This document shows positions 1 to 12,115 of a DNA stretch of 64,000 bases, in pieces. Numbering within the stretch: position 1 is the first letter of the stretch; every line of letters starts with the position of its first letter. The translations under genes were made by a program, and so were the position numbers. Under the pieces are notes generated by a model that had not been told where the DNA came from, searched no databases, and saw only the letters and a program-made list of their open reading frames with translations. The DNA comes from Tetragonia tetragonoides (taxonomy: Eukaryota > Streptophyta > Magnoliopsida > Caryophyllales > Aizoaceae), in NCBI GenBank assembly GCA_038025085.1, contig CM076143.1, forward strand, positions 33,440,501 to 33,504,500, written 5' to 3'.

Positions 1-161
1 ACGAATTGAAAAGACAAATTACACATCATTAAACTTGAATGGACTCGACTAGACTAGACTTGCACACTAGGAGACTTCGACTCTCTTCAACTTCTCAAGC
101 ACGGGTTGTTTGACAGGGATATGAAGGACAACCCCCTGTAGATTCTCGCATTATTCACAAC

Positions 162-896
162 TTAAGTGGAATTCTTAATAAGGATACCCACCGCATAGAG
201 CCGGTTGTAGGAGTCAATTGCTTGATACTTGAGGGGTTCCTTGTAACCAGGTTGTATATTCTTGATGAATTGGCGGATTTGATCAGTTTGCTAAGGTCGC
301 TCTACCAGTTCTGCTATTTTTAGCTTCCAACGCTGAAGGAAGGCAGTGAATCCCTCATCTTCTTCTTGTTTGGTGATCTCTAACTCTCGAAGGGTCGTAG
401 GTAGAGCAACATTTTCCTTGTAGCATGTAAGGAAGATTGTAGTGAAATCTGACTAAGTGCGGTAGTTCTCCAAATTCAAGGTGTAGAACCAACGACGAGT
501 TGGGGCATCAAGAGTCTGTGGGAACAAGTGAATGTAGATATTTTTGTCAACTCCTCTTAAACCCATGGCAGTAGTGAAGGCTTTGAGGTGGTCTTGTGGG
601 TTATCAGTGCCAGTGAATGTCGGAACCTCGGGCATGGAGAATTTGGCTGGAAGCTTGCCCTTGACTTTGGGATCGACTTTACCAACATTAGCATGGTAGT
701 TGGCAAATATGCCGCTGTTTTCGAGCACAAAATTAATCTTAGCCAGCTTAGCATTTGGTCCTTCTTCCTCAGAGTCGGAGTTAGAGAGGATTCTTGCTTC
801 ATCCTCTTTTTTCCTTTCCAAATCTTCAACCTTGAGTCACACCCTTTCCAACTCACTCATGAGCTCATCAAGCCTCTCGTCAGTGGTTTTGACCAT
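162..896 (-). pseudogene. gag: gag of element C (Tat-type), broken by stops
   Basis: This would be a capsid precursor of about 245 residues, starting at the ATG for MVKTTDER. It aligns along its length with the gag at 32560-33309 and shares the core FSMP-VPTF-GT and MGLRGVD motifs with the gag of element B. An acidic Ser/Asp/Glu stretch follows a predicted N-terminal helix. In-frame stops occur after LERV, after LENYRT and after VERP; at the first two the related copy has an Arg and a Trp codon. No zinc knuckle or protease follows. The open frame continues about 70 codons upstream of this ATG in both copies, so the true start is uncertain. Confidence 0.8.
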
Positions 897-2458
897 GCTG
901 AAGTTTGGGGGTGTGATTGGTGAGGTAAGGGGTGTATTGAGTGGTGGCGAGCTTTGTGGTGGTGATGGATTATGGGGTGATGGCCTTTTGGAATGTGGTG
1001 GTGTCTTGGATGTAGCTTGTACACGAAAAAATCTGCCGGGCGATCGAGCCCAACCTTTGTGTCTGTAAATCTTCCTTGAGCCCCCAATCCTGAACACAAG
1101 TCCCAACATAGAAAGACACCAAAGAAAGGACTTGAAAATAAAGACTCATGGTTTTTAGAAGACCCTCGGTAGCCCCTAAGGTGAATGAGCCTATGGACGT
1201 CTATATGAACACGAATGTATGATGATGACAATGTGACGACAGAGTCATGACGACACTATGCAAGATGCATGCAGGGCTGACTTCGACATCTATGACAATG
1301 TATGGATGCTTCCTAGAATGAACCTAGATCACTTAATGAATGACTCGTCTCGACTTCTAGTGCATGAGACGTAGTGAACAAATGGAGACATTGATGAATG
1401 CAAGACTCGGTCTTTTGTACAAATGCAGATGCAAAGATGACGACAATGCAAAGATGACGACTAGTTATGAATCCTAGCATGGAGCGTCTAATACGTAAAA
1501 TGCAATGCAATGCAAAGAAATGGAAAAGAAGAAAATAAAATCCTAAGCCTAAATGCCCGATTATTTCCTCTCATATGAAAGGAAAAATGAAGTCGATGAA
1601 TGAAAATGAGAAAAATAGAAAAAGACGGACAATCCTATATTATTTTTTTTTTTGATTTTTCTAGACTCAAAGAAAATGAAAAATGGGATAAATAAATAAA
1701 AAAAAAAAAAATTTCGGTATTTTTTTGTTTTCCGATTTTATTTTTTAATTTTTTGCCGTATCTAAATTACATCAAAAGAAAAAGAAAAAGAAAAATAAAA
1801 AAAGTGGGAGAGGGGAATTGGAGAGACTGACTAATTTTTTTTATTTTTGCTAAAAAGGTCCTAGAGAATTTTTCATCACTTTGACGCTATATGAAAATAT
1901 ATCATCGGGGAAAATGACGAGTGTTCATTGAATGAAATTCTCGCACCCTCTTTGGGCATTAGGAACTAGCTAAAAATAAAAGAAAAGAGACTCCTAGCAG
2001 GTAAGTACATGTTGGCACATAGTCATGGTATTCATGCATTCAGGCAAGCATTATAACGACGCACTTTACAGGCAAACATGTGATCAGACGGGCATTACAA
2101 CGACATATGCACAACAAGCAAGCAAATGCACGAATGTGGGCTAGAGACTTTTGGCTCCTGTGAGGTTACCATGACAATATACAATTTCCGTTCGGCGGGT
2201 GGTCGACACATCAAGTGTAATTCTTTTTCACCAACAAGAGTCGATGAGTCATGGGTGAGGAAGCGTTGATTTGCACGATCGGACAACTGTATATTCTTTT
2301 AGATATACGGGTTGTTTACGAGTTGCGACACAAACTTCCTCGAGGGACGATAAGGGTCAAAAGGTTGTGACAGAGCACATGCAAATGATGCAAAGTATGG
2401 AACATATTATTAAACAATTAAGCAAACTTGACTTTCGAGTCTCACCTTCATAAATAAA
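897..2458 (-). other. Untranslated leader of element C
   Basis: This stretch between primer-binding site and gag is AT-rich with long A and T runs (about 1640-1860). It aligns in pieces with 31413-32559 and 38211-39213. Apart from the conserved Pro/Ser-rich extension just upstream of gag (about 897-1109), I see no coding signal. Confidence 0.7.
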
Positions 2459-2476
2459 TCCCCCGTGAAGTCGCCA
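2459..2476 (-). promoter_or_regulatory. Primer-binding site of element C
   Basis: The minus strand reads TGGCGACTTCACGGGGGA immediately inside the LTR end. It differs by one base from the sites at 31395, 38193 and 24855. Tat/Ogre elements are generally reported to prime from tRNA-Arg; the tRNA assignment here is inference. Confidence 0.8.
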
Positions 2477-2477
2477 C

Positions 2478-4008
2478 TGTAAGGACCCGGGATTTCTACG
2501 GCTACAGATTGTGTCCTTATAGAAAATTTGTAAGCTCAGGGTTTAGATAAGTTCAAGGAACTGTCGAGTTAGAAAAGATTTTGTACAGAATTGAATTGAA
2601 TAAAAACCATGAAAGAGGTCACAATTCTGCTATCGGCGTTTTATCGAAGGGACAAACCGAAGGGACAATCCGAAGGGCAACCCAATAGCGCGATAAGTGA
2701 ACTAATCATGTTCTTAGAAAAACTCCCGCTCATATAGAACATATGAGTACCCAAGAATAAAGGGTTCGGGGGCGAAGGTACGAGGTGGGAAGGTTTTAGG
2801 CACCCAACTCGCCCGTTCATGACGGCCTCTTCTAACTCAAGTTCGCTTAACAATTTAAAGACATGATTCCCACACAAACCGGATTAACAACCTAGACTTA
2901 AACTATTAATTAGTTCATCACAAGCATCACAACATTTGTTTTAACCCTTGTTTAGACATGCATTTGATTGACAAATTGAGCATTACAACGACTAGAAATG
3001 CTTGGAAGGACAATATTTAGGAAGCAATAAAAGACGTTATTCTAGCATGATATCTACATTATGACTACTAGAAAATAAACAATTAGGCAATTAACTTGAT
3101 TTGAGCCCTCAGGAGTTAGTACCTGAACTGTAGGCTATATTTGACAAGAATAGTAAAAGACAAGATCTCAAGTTTTGAAGGAGGGGGAACCTCGGTGTTA
3201 ATACTCCCGAGAATAGAATAGAATAGAATTGTTTATGGAAGAAAGAGGGAGAAGCTCAGAGTCAATACTACTGAGAATAGAGGGCGTCAACTGTAGACTG
3301 TGTGTTTTGAACTGAGGGAGGAGGGTCATATGTATTGGCACAGGAAGTAGGGCTAGACGGCTGAAAAGGAGCCGGAAATTGAATTGGGGCTGAAAAAAGA
3401 GTCGGGTTTGAAGCTGCGTCAGGGCCGCTGACGGCTGTCAGCTTCCAGCTGGATGTTTGCCGAGTAATATCTTACTCGTTTGGGCTTTAAATTGGATGAT
3501 TCAAGATGATTTGGAAAGCTTATTGGGTCTAGTTTCAAATGGCTTTGGTTTCAGGTCTAAATGTTTTGTGGTGTAGATCAATTTTGGAGTAAGCATCAAT
3601 GTTGGGCTCGAAACTCATTGGTTGGAAATGTGGTGTGGGCTCATGATATGTCATTGGAAAGCTATTTGAATATGGAATACAGAAATATAAGGCTCACAAA
3701 TAAACCAACCAAATGAACTCCTAAATTGGGCGGGACACGGTCCACAGTATTCGGCTACATCTGTTTTGACCCTTAACTTCGTTTGGCCATAACTCTTAGG
3801 TGCGGATTCGTATTTTTACACGGAAGGAAACAAAGGAAAGCTCTTGAAAGGGACTTTTAAATGAAGTAGAAATGAAGAAGTGATCGAGGAAAAACCTGAG
3901 ATTTTATTTTACCTATCAAAGCAAAAATAGCGTTCAGGTTTTATAAATTGTTCCTTTCATCATCGGGCGTTTGCGGGAAAATCTGAAAGTGCTTTTTTAG
4001 CGTCTACA
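2478..4008 (-). repeat. 5' LTR of element C
   Basis: About 1.53 kb, running on the minus strand from TGTAGACGC (4008) to GGTCCTTACA (2478), with TG...CA ends. It is homologous to the LTRs at 30098-31393 and 36929-38191 and somewhat longer than both. The TATA region, clear as TATAAAT in those copies, is degenerate here (about 3327-3340). Confidence 0.9.
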
Positions 4009-5514
4009 CTCACACTTGTCAGACCATACAAACTTCGTCATTTTCTTCATCAAGTTCGTGATTGGCTGCGCAATCTTTGAAAAACCTTCTACAAATAGTC
4101 TATAGTGTCCAGCAAGTCCAAGAAAACTCCAAACTTCGGTCACGGTCGTCGGTCTTGGCCAATCTGTAACAGCTCGAATATTCTCTGGATCTACGGCCAC
4201 TCCGTCCTTAGACACCACGTGTCCTAAGAAAGATATCGTGTCTATTCAAAACTCACCCTTAGACAACTTGGTGTAAAGTTGATGTCTTCGCAGAATCTCC
4301 AAAATAGTACGTAAATGTTGCTCATGCTCCTCGGCGTTCTTCGAGTAAACCAGAATATCATCGATAAAGACTACAACAAACTGGTCTAGGTAAGGCTGGA
4401 AAGTACGATTCATCAAGTCTATAAACTTTGCAGGCGCATCACAGTGAACTCGTAGTGCCCATACCTCCTCCTAAACGCGGTCTTCGCAATATCAGGCTCA
4501 GAAATCCTCAACTGATGGTATCCTGTTCGTAGGTCTATCTTTGAGAAAATAGTCGCTCCACGCAGTTGGTCAAACAGATCGTCAATTCTGGGAAGTGGGT
4601 ACCGATTCTTGATCGTGATCTTGTTCCACTCGTGGTAGTCAATGCACAGTCTCATACTACCATCCTTCTTTTGTACAAACAAGAGCACCCCAAGGCGATA
4701 CACTCGGACGTATGTATCCCTTTTCCAACAAATCCTCTAGTTGTGTTTTCAGTTCCTTCATCTCAGAAGGCGCCATACGATACGGTGCTTTCGAAATTGG
4801 TACAGAACTTGGAGCTAGGTCGATCGTAAAGTCGATAAGGCATAGTGGAGGCATTCCGGGAATCTCTTCGGGAAATACATCAGCGTACTCGGAAACTACA
4901 GGAATAGGCTATGGAGCTTCCGCCTCGCGACTCGTATCCACCACATGACAAAGGTAAATCGCTTCACCCTTAGTCACGCACTCTTTGACCTTCATAGTCG
5001 CCATCACCTTCAGCTTAGGCTTGACCACAACTCCTCGATAAGTGAGTCTCTTACCTTTAGGTCCTCGCAAAGGTACGCGTTGTTCGAAGCACTTTATCTT
5101 ATCCCTATACTTGTATAACCAATTCATTCCCAAAATAACGTCAAAATCACCCAATTCGAACTGAATCAAGTCCGCAGGTAGCTCAGAACCAGTGATCCTA
5201 ATCTAACACTTCTCGTACAACGAATTACAATGAACATTCACCCCATTTGGCATTGTAATGTTCGCCCTATACACTAAACTAGGTTCTAGACCAATCTTAG
5301 ATGAAAAGCTCTTAGAAAGAAAATAATGTGATGCACCACTATCAAACAAAACAAAAGCGGCAAAAGTATTAACAAGAAAAGTACCAGCGATCACGTTCGG
5401 GTTTGCTTCTGCCTCATTGCGATTCATCACAAAAATTTTGCCATTAACCCCTGTATTGTTGTTGTTGTTCGGCGCGGGATTAGCAGTAGCAGAAGGTTGT
5501 ACCTGGTTGTTCAC
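4009..5514 (-). pseudogene. pol: Protease and reverse transcriptase of element A
   Basis: The protease core DSGASHYFLS lies near 5340 and LGMNWL near 5110. The RT fingers and palm follow in order: [12 protein letters not shown] (about 4660), [14 protein letters not shown] (about 4530), the catalytic FIDDILVYS (about 4345-4375), then the connection motif [10 protein letters not shown] (about 4110). This order and the wording of the motifs are those of chromoviruses. Defects: about 20 bases are missing just after FTVM near 4440, shifting the frame, and a TGA replaces a Trp codon near 4243. The frame ends at the inserted LTR of C, so RNase H and integrase are not in the window. Confidence 0.88.
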
Positions 5515-6710
5515 AGCAGGAGCAGCATTGTTGCGGTTGTTGTTGTTGTTGTTGTAACCCCCGTTTCCAAGGTAGTACCACCATTACCACGGTAGCCATT
5601 ATTATTCCCACCACGATTGTAGTTGTTATTGCGGTTCTGCCCATTACCATTTCTTACTCGGCTCCAACATTTAGAAGTTTTGTGACCCGGTTTGTTGCAT
5701 TCATAGCAGTGTAACACGTCACCTCGACAGTTCTTACCGGCATGCGTCTTGTTACAGCGAGTACGAGGCGTATTCCTTCTAGCCATTATCGTAGCTTGAT
5801 GACTATTCGAGTCACGATTCTTATTCGCATTGTGGTTCCGACCACCTTGGTAATTCTTGTTGCCCTTAGGCCTTGGCCTCTTGTCGCCATTGTTCGTGTG
5901 CGATGGATTTTCTTCGTCGCGCTTGTTCCTTCCCAAATGCGTGTCACAACGTCCTACAATCCTTTCCTGATTCAGGGGCTCGTCATAAGATTCCTGAAAA
6001 GTGACGGATTGTCCAGCGAAAAAACGTTGAATGTCCCATTTCAGTCCATCCTCGAACCTTTCGAATCGCTCAGCTTCACTTGTCAGCAGATTAGGAGCAA
6101 AGATTGCAAGCTCGTTAAACTTGGCAGCATACTCGGCCATAGACAGCTTGTCTTGGCTTAGCCTTTCAAACTCACGCTGCTTAAGGCGTCATAGAGAACT
6201 AGCATAAAATCTAGCACGAATGGATTCCTTAAAACGATCCCAATTATAGTTCGGTGTTGCAAGCAAGTCCGTTCGCACAACGTTCCACTACTTATTGGCC
6301 TCGCCCTTCAGATAATACGTCGCAGAGCTACCCTTCATGTTGTTAGGCAGACTTGTAGCCAGGAACAACTTCTCAAACTCGATGATCCAAGTCTCCATCT
6401 TAGTTGGATCAGTACCACCTTCGAACGTAGGAGGTTTAAGAGCGTCAAAGTCTCGGAAACTACGCGCTGCAGAGGCTTGCGCGGTTTCCATCTCTTCTTG
6501 GCGTGCCATTTGTCGTGCCATGATCTCGACCACGCTGGTCAGAGCATCTTTGAGTCGTGCAATTCTATCAGCGTTGGTTGTGATTTCGCGATCTGAGAAT
6601 ATAAAAGCAATGGTATGAACACCATTCACACAATTTGCACATCTCGACCCATTAAGGTCTAGTTGAGAGATATAGATTGTAATTGAAACCTTTCTCTTGA
6701 TATTTAGCAT
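5511..6710 (-). pseudogene. gag: gag of element A with one CCHC zinc knuckle
   Basis: This is a Ty3-type capsid followed by nucleocapsid. The capsid shows the usual KPPTFEGGTDP and WIIEFEKLF motifs (about 6350-6440) and a later YAAKFNELA block (about 6110). The nucleocapsid knuckle CYECNKPGHKTSKC (C-x2-C-x4-H-x4-C, about 5665-5706) is intact and lies in an Asn/Gly/Arg-rich tail, as expected for RNA binding. The frame is broken between about 6141 and 6287. The start is unclear; the first 35 residues of the longest frame (before about 6610) look non-coding. Confidence 0.85.
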
Positions 6711-7338
6711 ATAGAATATATGTTTCGATGATCAACCTTACTTTGTAGGTCTAAGTAACATACTTTCTTTATTGTTCTCAGTTCTCATGCATAATAGTTC
6801 GATAGGCATATAAAACACCTTAGACACATTGGTCTCACAAGAATAGACAAAGATGTTCATAATGCACATAATGAAGCTCCATACTATTTTATTAGGGCTC
6901 TAAATAAGCAAACGTAATCATATTGACATGATTTAGCTCTTGGCTCACAATGAGTTGATAATGTTCAACAAAAATTTTGCCATAATTTCGTCATGGATTT
7001 CCCATAATGTCATGACGATAAAAGATGGCATTCATGCTTTTGGTCAACCATGAAAATATGTGATACGACAATGGTGTAAACAAATCACAACGACTTTCAT
7101 ATAATCAAATGAAATAGTTTTGCAATAAGATAGATTGCAAAATAAATAAGAGTTATAAATATTTGTTGCTTAGGCAACTACACACCACACCAATCTTGAC
7201 CACGCAGGGCCGTCACAAAAATGGAATAATGTTTCTAAACAAAACGACTAACTCTAGTCAATAAAATAGCTAAACAGTGACTGGGTTTTGCTTCGATCCA
7301 GGAGGCGTATCGTCATCATCTTTCCTCCTTGGCTTCAC
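6711..7338 (-). other. Non-coding spacer between upstream ORF and gag of element A
   Basis: About 630 bases of AT-rich sequence with no open frame of note. Element E has a similar spacer of about 500 bases in the same place. An intron or internal leader is possible but not shown. Confidence 0.5.
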
Positions 7339-8268
7339 TTACCTACATTGCGTGTAACGATGCTCGTCACCTCTGAACTTTTGAGGCATGAAGCGCCTTC
7401 TAAAGTTGTCCATAAGCTTGCGCTTCTTTGACCAGCAACTCTCGCAGATGTCCTTCGGAGCAGGCACCAAGACGTGGTTAACCTTCCACTCGAACTTGGA
7501 CAAGCATAGCTCATTGCCAACACCATGAAAACTCAGTGCCCAACGGTTACCTTTGCCGTACTTCTCATCATTGATGTAGCCACTCTTCAGTACCACATCG
7601 TCATACTTCTCCTTGAGAACTCTCCAAGGATGCATGTTGGGTAAGCCAGCAAGTAAGAGTTCTACCCATAAACCTTGGTGTATCCTCGTACGGTTCTCAT
7701 ATTCGTAACGCTCGTTCGTAGTGTATGTGCGATCGATGTAGGCACGGATGTCCTCTAGCTCAGCATTAGTGGCAAAGAAAGGCTCCACAGGAGGAGACAC
7801 ATCAGCAGGAGGCGAAGGAGGTACAGAGTTGTTGCCGCTTGCATCACGAATATCCTCTAAGTCTGGCATACTAGGTGGATCACGGACACCAGCTCCATAC
7901 TAAAAACGCATTTCTAGATCCACAGAATTAGGCTCAACGCTTGTCTCGTCAGCAGAAGCATTGTTAGCTTGAGGTTCGGACTCCGTATGTTCCTCTTCAG
8001 GCTCAGGATCCTTGTTAGCTTCCAAGTAATGGTTAGGCTCAATTGGAACGTCATCATTGCGATCCTCATATGCGGGATGGTCCACCTCGTGCTCGTGTGC
8101 GCCATTGTCATGCGCCTCGGGCTCTTGTGCGGCCTCATCACGCTCGTCGTGCGTTGGCTCGCTATCAGAGATGTTTACGTATTCCACCTCATTTTCAGGT
8201 GCAACGATCATCGCTCGTGGTTTTCTACCTCTAGACGATTTCATCGCGGTCAATCGAGTAATTGCCAT
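7339..8268 (-). pseudogene. Extra ORF upstream of gag in element A, unknown function
   Basis: A frame of about 310 codons with a single TAG between its halves, starting about 180 bases inside the primer site. The N-terminal half starts with a basic patch (SSRGRKPR) and then becomes strongly acidic (Glu/Asp/His/Asn-rich), so it is probably disordered. The C-terminal half looks globular, with Trp-rich segments and a CxxC (DICESCWSKKR). I do not recognise it. It is not part of gag, protease or pol, and it has no visible similarity to the upstream ORF of element E, which lies in the same position. The length and composition of the frame suggest it once encoded a protein. Confidence 0.5.
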
Positions 8269-8446
8269 CTACAAAAGGGTAATCAAACAATAAGAATATT
8301 TAAATCACAATTAAGGTGATTTCAAGTAATTCTTAGCTTCTAGGACTACTACGCTCAACGGCTTTAATTACATTGTTTTTTTCCCAAAATGAAACTAATC
8401 TTTATTAATTCATTTATTAAACCTATGCAACCTTTTTAAACCTAGG

Positions 8447-8460
8447 GCTCTGATACCATT
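8447..8460 (-). promoter_or_regulatory. Primer-binding site of element A (tRNA-iMet type)
   Basis: The minus strand reads AATGGTATCAGAGC directly after the LTR end at 8461. TGGTATCAGAGC is the usual plant initiator-methionine primer site. Confidence 0.9.
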
Positions 8461-9247
8461 TGTAACACCCCTGAATTCGCAACGAATTCTTGGGAGCTAT
8501 CGACATTGCTATACACGACTCGACACCACTGAACCGTCCCAAACCCGAGGCTAGTTACTGCAAAATTAATATCAGAGTTGTCTAACAAGTGAACTTAAGT
8601 CCATTAAAGTATTATCACAACTTTGCTTTCAAGGGCACAAACCAAAAATCCCAATAATCCAAAATAATCAACAGTTCTAAAGAAACAGCGCACATTTAAA
8701 CTTCAAGCTATCCGACCTCACTCAACTACACCTGCACTTTGGTTTCCATAACGGAAACAAGGTACAGAAGAAAAGAGAAGAAACAAAAGAAAAACAAAAA
8801 TCAGATAAACTGAATAAACGTCGTCCATACCCAGTAAAAACACTTTTGCAAACCTTACCTGGGTTTTAGAAGAATCATTGAAATTCATTTGCATGCACAA
8901 GTAGTCATACAATCAAGCACACGCAAACTCAACATTCAATTACATGCAATTCTTGCTTTAGTGATCATTCGAACACAAACAGATAAACCATCTTGATTAG
9001 AGAAATAAGAGAGCGAATAGAACAGGGATTACCCATACTGCTCATAGATAGATATAGACATGACATGGACTTACTCTAGTGTATACTCACACTACCTCTA
9101 ACATAATAACCGATATGTAGAGAATTAAACGATGGGGAATGACCCGTCTCGAATACACTACGAGGTGTCCATAATAAGTAACTTGGGAATCACGCATCCC
9201 TAGACTAAATGAATTAGATGAGTCTCGATTGCTCGACCACTCCTAGG
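8461..9247 (-). repeat. 5' LTR of element A, 3' segment
   Basis: The downstream third of A's 5' LTR, ending GGGTGTTACA on the minus strand. The rest lies at 26467-28030, beyond inserted element B. The whole LTR is about 2.35 kb. Confidence 0.85.
9243..9247. other. Target-site duplication of element B, left copy (CTAGG)
   Basis: The five bases CTAGG next to the LTR of B are repeated exactly at 26467-26471, on the other side of the element. Confidence 0.92.
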
Positions 9248-10782
9248 TGTAGGCTGCCAAATTTTTTCTCCCCTCTTTCCGCGCGTCTTCCCTCGACCCT
9301 CTTTCGGGGCTAGGGTTTCTGGACAGCCTGGGAGAGCGCGATGGTGTTCGAATTTGGTGAATCTTTGAGTGTGAATGCATGTAGAGATTTGTGTACCAAG
9401 GACATGATTAAGATTGTCGGAAGTCCCCACCAAATTTTAAGGTAATTTGGAAACCTTGGAGGTCAAGTCGATAGTCTAGAAAGACGTCAACTCAACTCCT
9501 GTGCACCCCAATCACTATTGGGGAAATTGACTTCATAAATGAGTTCGGGGGCCTAGGTACGAGCTAGGAAGGTGTTAGGCACCCAACTCACCCGTTGACA
9601 ATAACGGCCTTTACTAGTCTATTCAATATAATTATTAATGCTACGGTTCCAAACAAGGTTCAATTTGTCCAAATTCCTAGTTTTAACTAATGGGTTGAAC
9701 AAAAATTATTATTGTGACCACTTTTAACAACTTATCAAATTACATGCTTTTATTGCTAAAAACGATAAATATGATAAAACCTGCAAGTTAGAGGAAAAAC
9801 ACATAATTTATCCACCAATCCACAAAGAAAGCATGATTCATTCATAAGGAAAGCAATAAATAACTAAATAAAAACATTCATTCATCCATTAATTAGGCTT
9901 AATACAAGCCCTTTTGCTCAAAACGCACCATGCATGTACATATCACATAAACCAAAATTGTTAGTAATAACAAGCAATATAAATATTATTGAAAACCCTC
10001 AGGTTGGGTTACCTGGATGCTCACAATGAACTTATTGGGTTATATTGCTTGAATTCATGCTCTTGAAGAAGTGTGAAGGCTTATTTTGTGGTGCCAGGGC
10101 TAACCCTAAAGAACGAGTAGGATCAGAATTTCTGGTTTAATATGAGAGAGAGAGAGAGAAACTTTCTAAAGAGAATGTCCAACCTTCAGACCAACCTCTA
10201 AATTTCCCAACCCTTCAGAGAGAATGTCCAACCTCTTCAACTGAGCCCTAAGGTTTGTTTACATAGAAGAGGGGGAGCTGCCAGGGTTTGGCACGGAAAT
10301 CGAATGGGCCTCGAATTTGCCGTTCGCGAGAAAAGGTCCAGGCGACCATACAGCTAGGCTGAGCGGCCAAACCGGTAGCTTGTCCTAGCGACCACCGCTT
10401 GAACCCAAGCGTCATCGCTTGGACCTGGAGCGGTGTGCCTGTATAGGCGCCTGGCATGTCTTTCTCGTGGGGGAGGCTTTTCCGAGGGAGTCCACGCGGG
10501 ATTGACTGAGCTCCCTGGTTTGACCAAGGGTTGAGTCATAGGTTTGGGTTCCCTTTCGGGCCCTTAGGTTCAAAGAGGCCTATCTCTCAGTTTTGGACTC
10601 CAATTGAATTAAGTCCAACTGGTTTGGATCACCTGTACAAAAGGCTTCCACTGGTTAATTCAAATGAACTGGGCTAATCATCAGAGCAATTATTCTCGCA
10701 ACCCAAGTTCAAGCAAAATCCAATCCTTTCATCATCTTATTTTTATGGGGACTTATTATAGACACAATTTTTGGTGTCTATA
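9248..10782 (-). repeat. 3' LTR of element B
   Basis: 1535 bases, homologous to 24874-26466. The outer start has decayed from TGTAGACACC to TATAGACACC on the minus strand. It is 58 bases shorter than the 5' LTR, nearly all of it because the GCGG/CCGC palindrome cluster (10363-10440) is shorter. Confidence 0.92.
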
Positions 10783-10798
10783 GAAGCCCCTACTTTGG
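10783..10798 (-). promoter_or_regulatory. Polypurine tract of element B
   Basis: The minus strand reads CCAAAGTAGGGGCTTC directly before the 3' LTR. It matches AAAGTGGGGGCTTC before the 3' LTR of C' at 36928, in keeping with shared ancestry. Confidence 0.8.
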
Positions 10799-10929
10799 CT
10801 GAGCTCGAATAGAGCGAAGGTCAAAGTATTCCTGTGCCAATACCTGCAATAAAACAGGCAAACTGAGTGAGGTGACAATCAGTTAAAGATAAACAATTAT
10901 TTTTAGAGTAATAAATTTCCCGGTTTATT

Positions 10930-11425
10930 TGACCGAGAGTTTGACCCTATGCTGTAGGTCAGACCATAAACGTCCTCCGATTTTCAGTCGAAGGGGACCC
11001 TATGCTGTAGGTTACACAATAGATATCCTCCGATTTTTAGTCGAAGGGGACCCTATGCTTTAGGTTACACAATAAACGTCCTCCAATTTTCAGTCGAAGG
11101 GGACCCTATATTGTAGGTTACACAATAAAAACATTTCGTTAGAAATAAGATAAAAGATAAACATCCTTCGATTTTCAGTCGAAAGGTGACCCTATGCTGT
11201 AGGTCAAACAATAAACGTCCCTCGATTTTCAGTCGATGGAGAACCCTATGCTGTGTGTTACACAATAAAAATATTTCGTTAGAAATAAGATAAAAGATAA
11301 ACATCCTTCGATTTTCAGTCGAAAGGTGATCCTATGCTGTAGGTCAAACAATAAACGTCCCTCGATTTTCAGTCGCAGGGGAACCCTATGCTGTAGGTTT
11401 CACAATAAAAATATTTCGTTAGAAA
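10930..11425. repeat. 53-bp tandem array with longer higher-order units
   Basis: Units begin ACCCTATGCTGTAGGTTACA and end CGATTTTCAGTCGAAGGGG. The first three are spaced 53 bases apart. The later ones alternate with an 85-base version that carries an added AATATTTCGTTAGAAATAAG block. Each unit contains a short hairpin (CGA...TCG). The array lies between the polypurine tract and the promoter of antisense gene 1. Confidence 0.85.
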
Positions 11426-11639
11426 TAAGATAAGTAGTAAAGGGTAATAAAATATTGCTCAGACCTTAGGTCGGGTTTGAGCTCATGCCGTATGGCCGAG
11501 TTTTAATGTGCAAACCTGTGGGTTTAAAGTAGTTTTATTTTCATAAACGATCTTTGGCGGGCAAATAACTGTTATGGACCTCGTGTGGGGCCCACTGATT
11601 TTGAACCAATGTCACATAAAACTTCAGAGGTGAGAGAGT

Positions 11640-11860
11640 GAGCCAGGCGGTCAAGCCGCCACGTCAAGCGATTGAACCGCTACGTGGAGCGGCTAAACCG
11701 CTAGCTTGTTGGATGCCGCGTGGGCAAACGGTCAAGCCGTTGGGTGTAGCGGCCATGTCGCATGGCTTGTGGTCTGACCGCTAGCTAGGCTGTCTGACCG
11801 TCCACGTGGGCGGTTTGACCGACCATTTAGATCTTCCATGGGTTGTGCATAAAAAGGAAG
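11640..11860 (+). promoter_or_regulatory. Promoter of antisense gene 1 with GCGG-N5-CCGC palindromes
   Basis: Perfect copies of GCGG-N5-CCGC lie at 11647-11659 and 11689-11701. Near copies such as GCGATTGAACCGC and ACGGTCAAGCCGT continue to about 11820. A TATA-like CATAAAAAG is at 11848-11856, about 265 bases upstream of the proposed ATG. The same palindrome cluster lies in the LTR and upstream of gene 2. Confidence 0.65.
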
Positions 11861-12115
11861 AGGGGAGGCCGAAATGGGTCATCTTTCCCATTTCATGCCT
11901 TCTCTCATCTCTCTCCTCCATTTTTGCTCAAATTTTCAACCTCCATCAAAGCCCCTAGCTCCAAATCTTGTGGTTTTCTTGCTCAAATTATTAGTAGAAC
12001 TTGATTTTATTAGTTGTTCCTGTGTTTTTGTGTGTCGAAACTCAAAATTGTGTGAATTTGTGAGTTTTGTGAGTTTCACTCTAATTTCCAAAAACTCCAT
12101 TTTTGCTCTTCATCC

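Larger units (their letters stand above)
1..4008 (-). mobile_element. Element C: non-autonomous Tat-related LTR retrotransposon, 5' part
   Basis: Read on the minus strand, this is an LTR (4008 down to 2478), a primer-binding site, a long AT-rich leader and a gag reading frame; it runs off the left edge. It is a relative of the copy at 30098-38191, which shows that the family carries gag but no recognisable pol. It inserted into the pol of chromovirus A: A's reading frame stops exactly at the LTR edge at 4009. The far end lies outside the window, so the target duplication cannot be tested. Confidence 0.85.
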
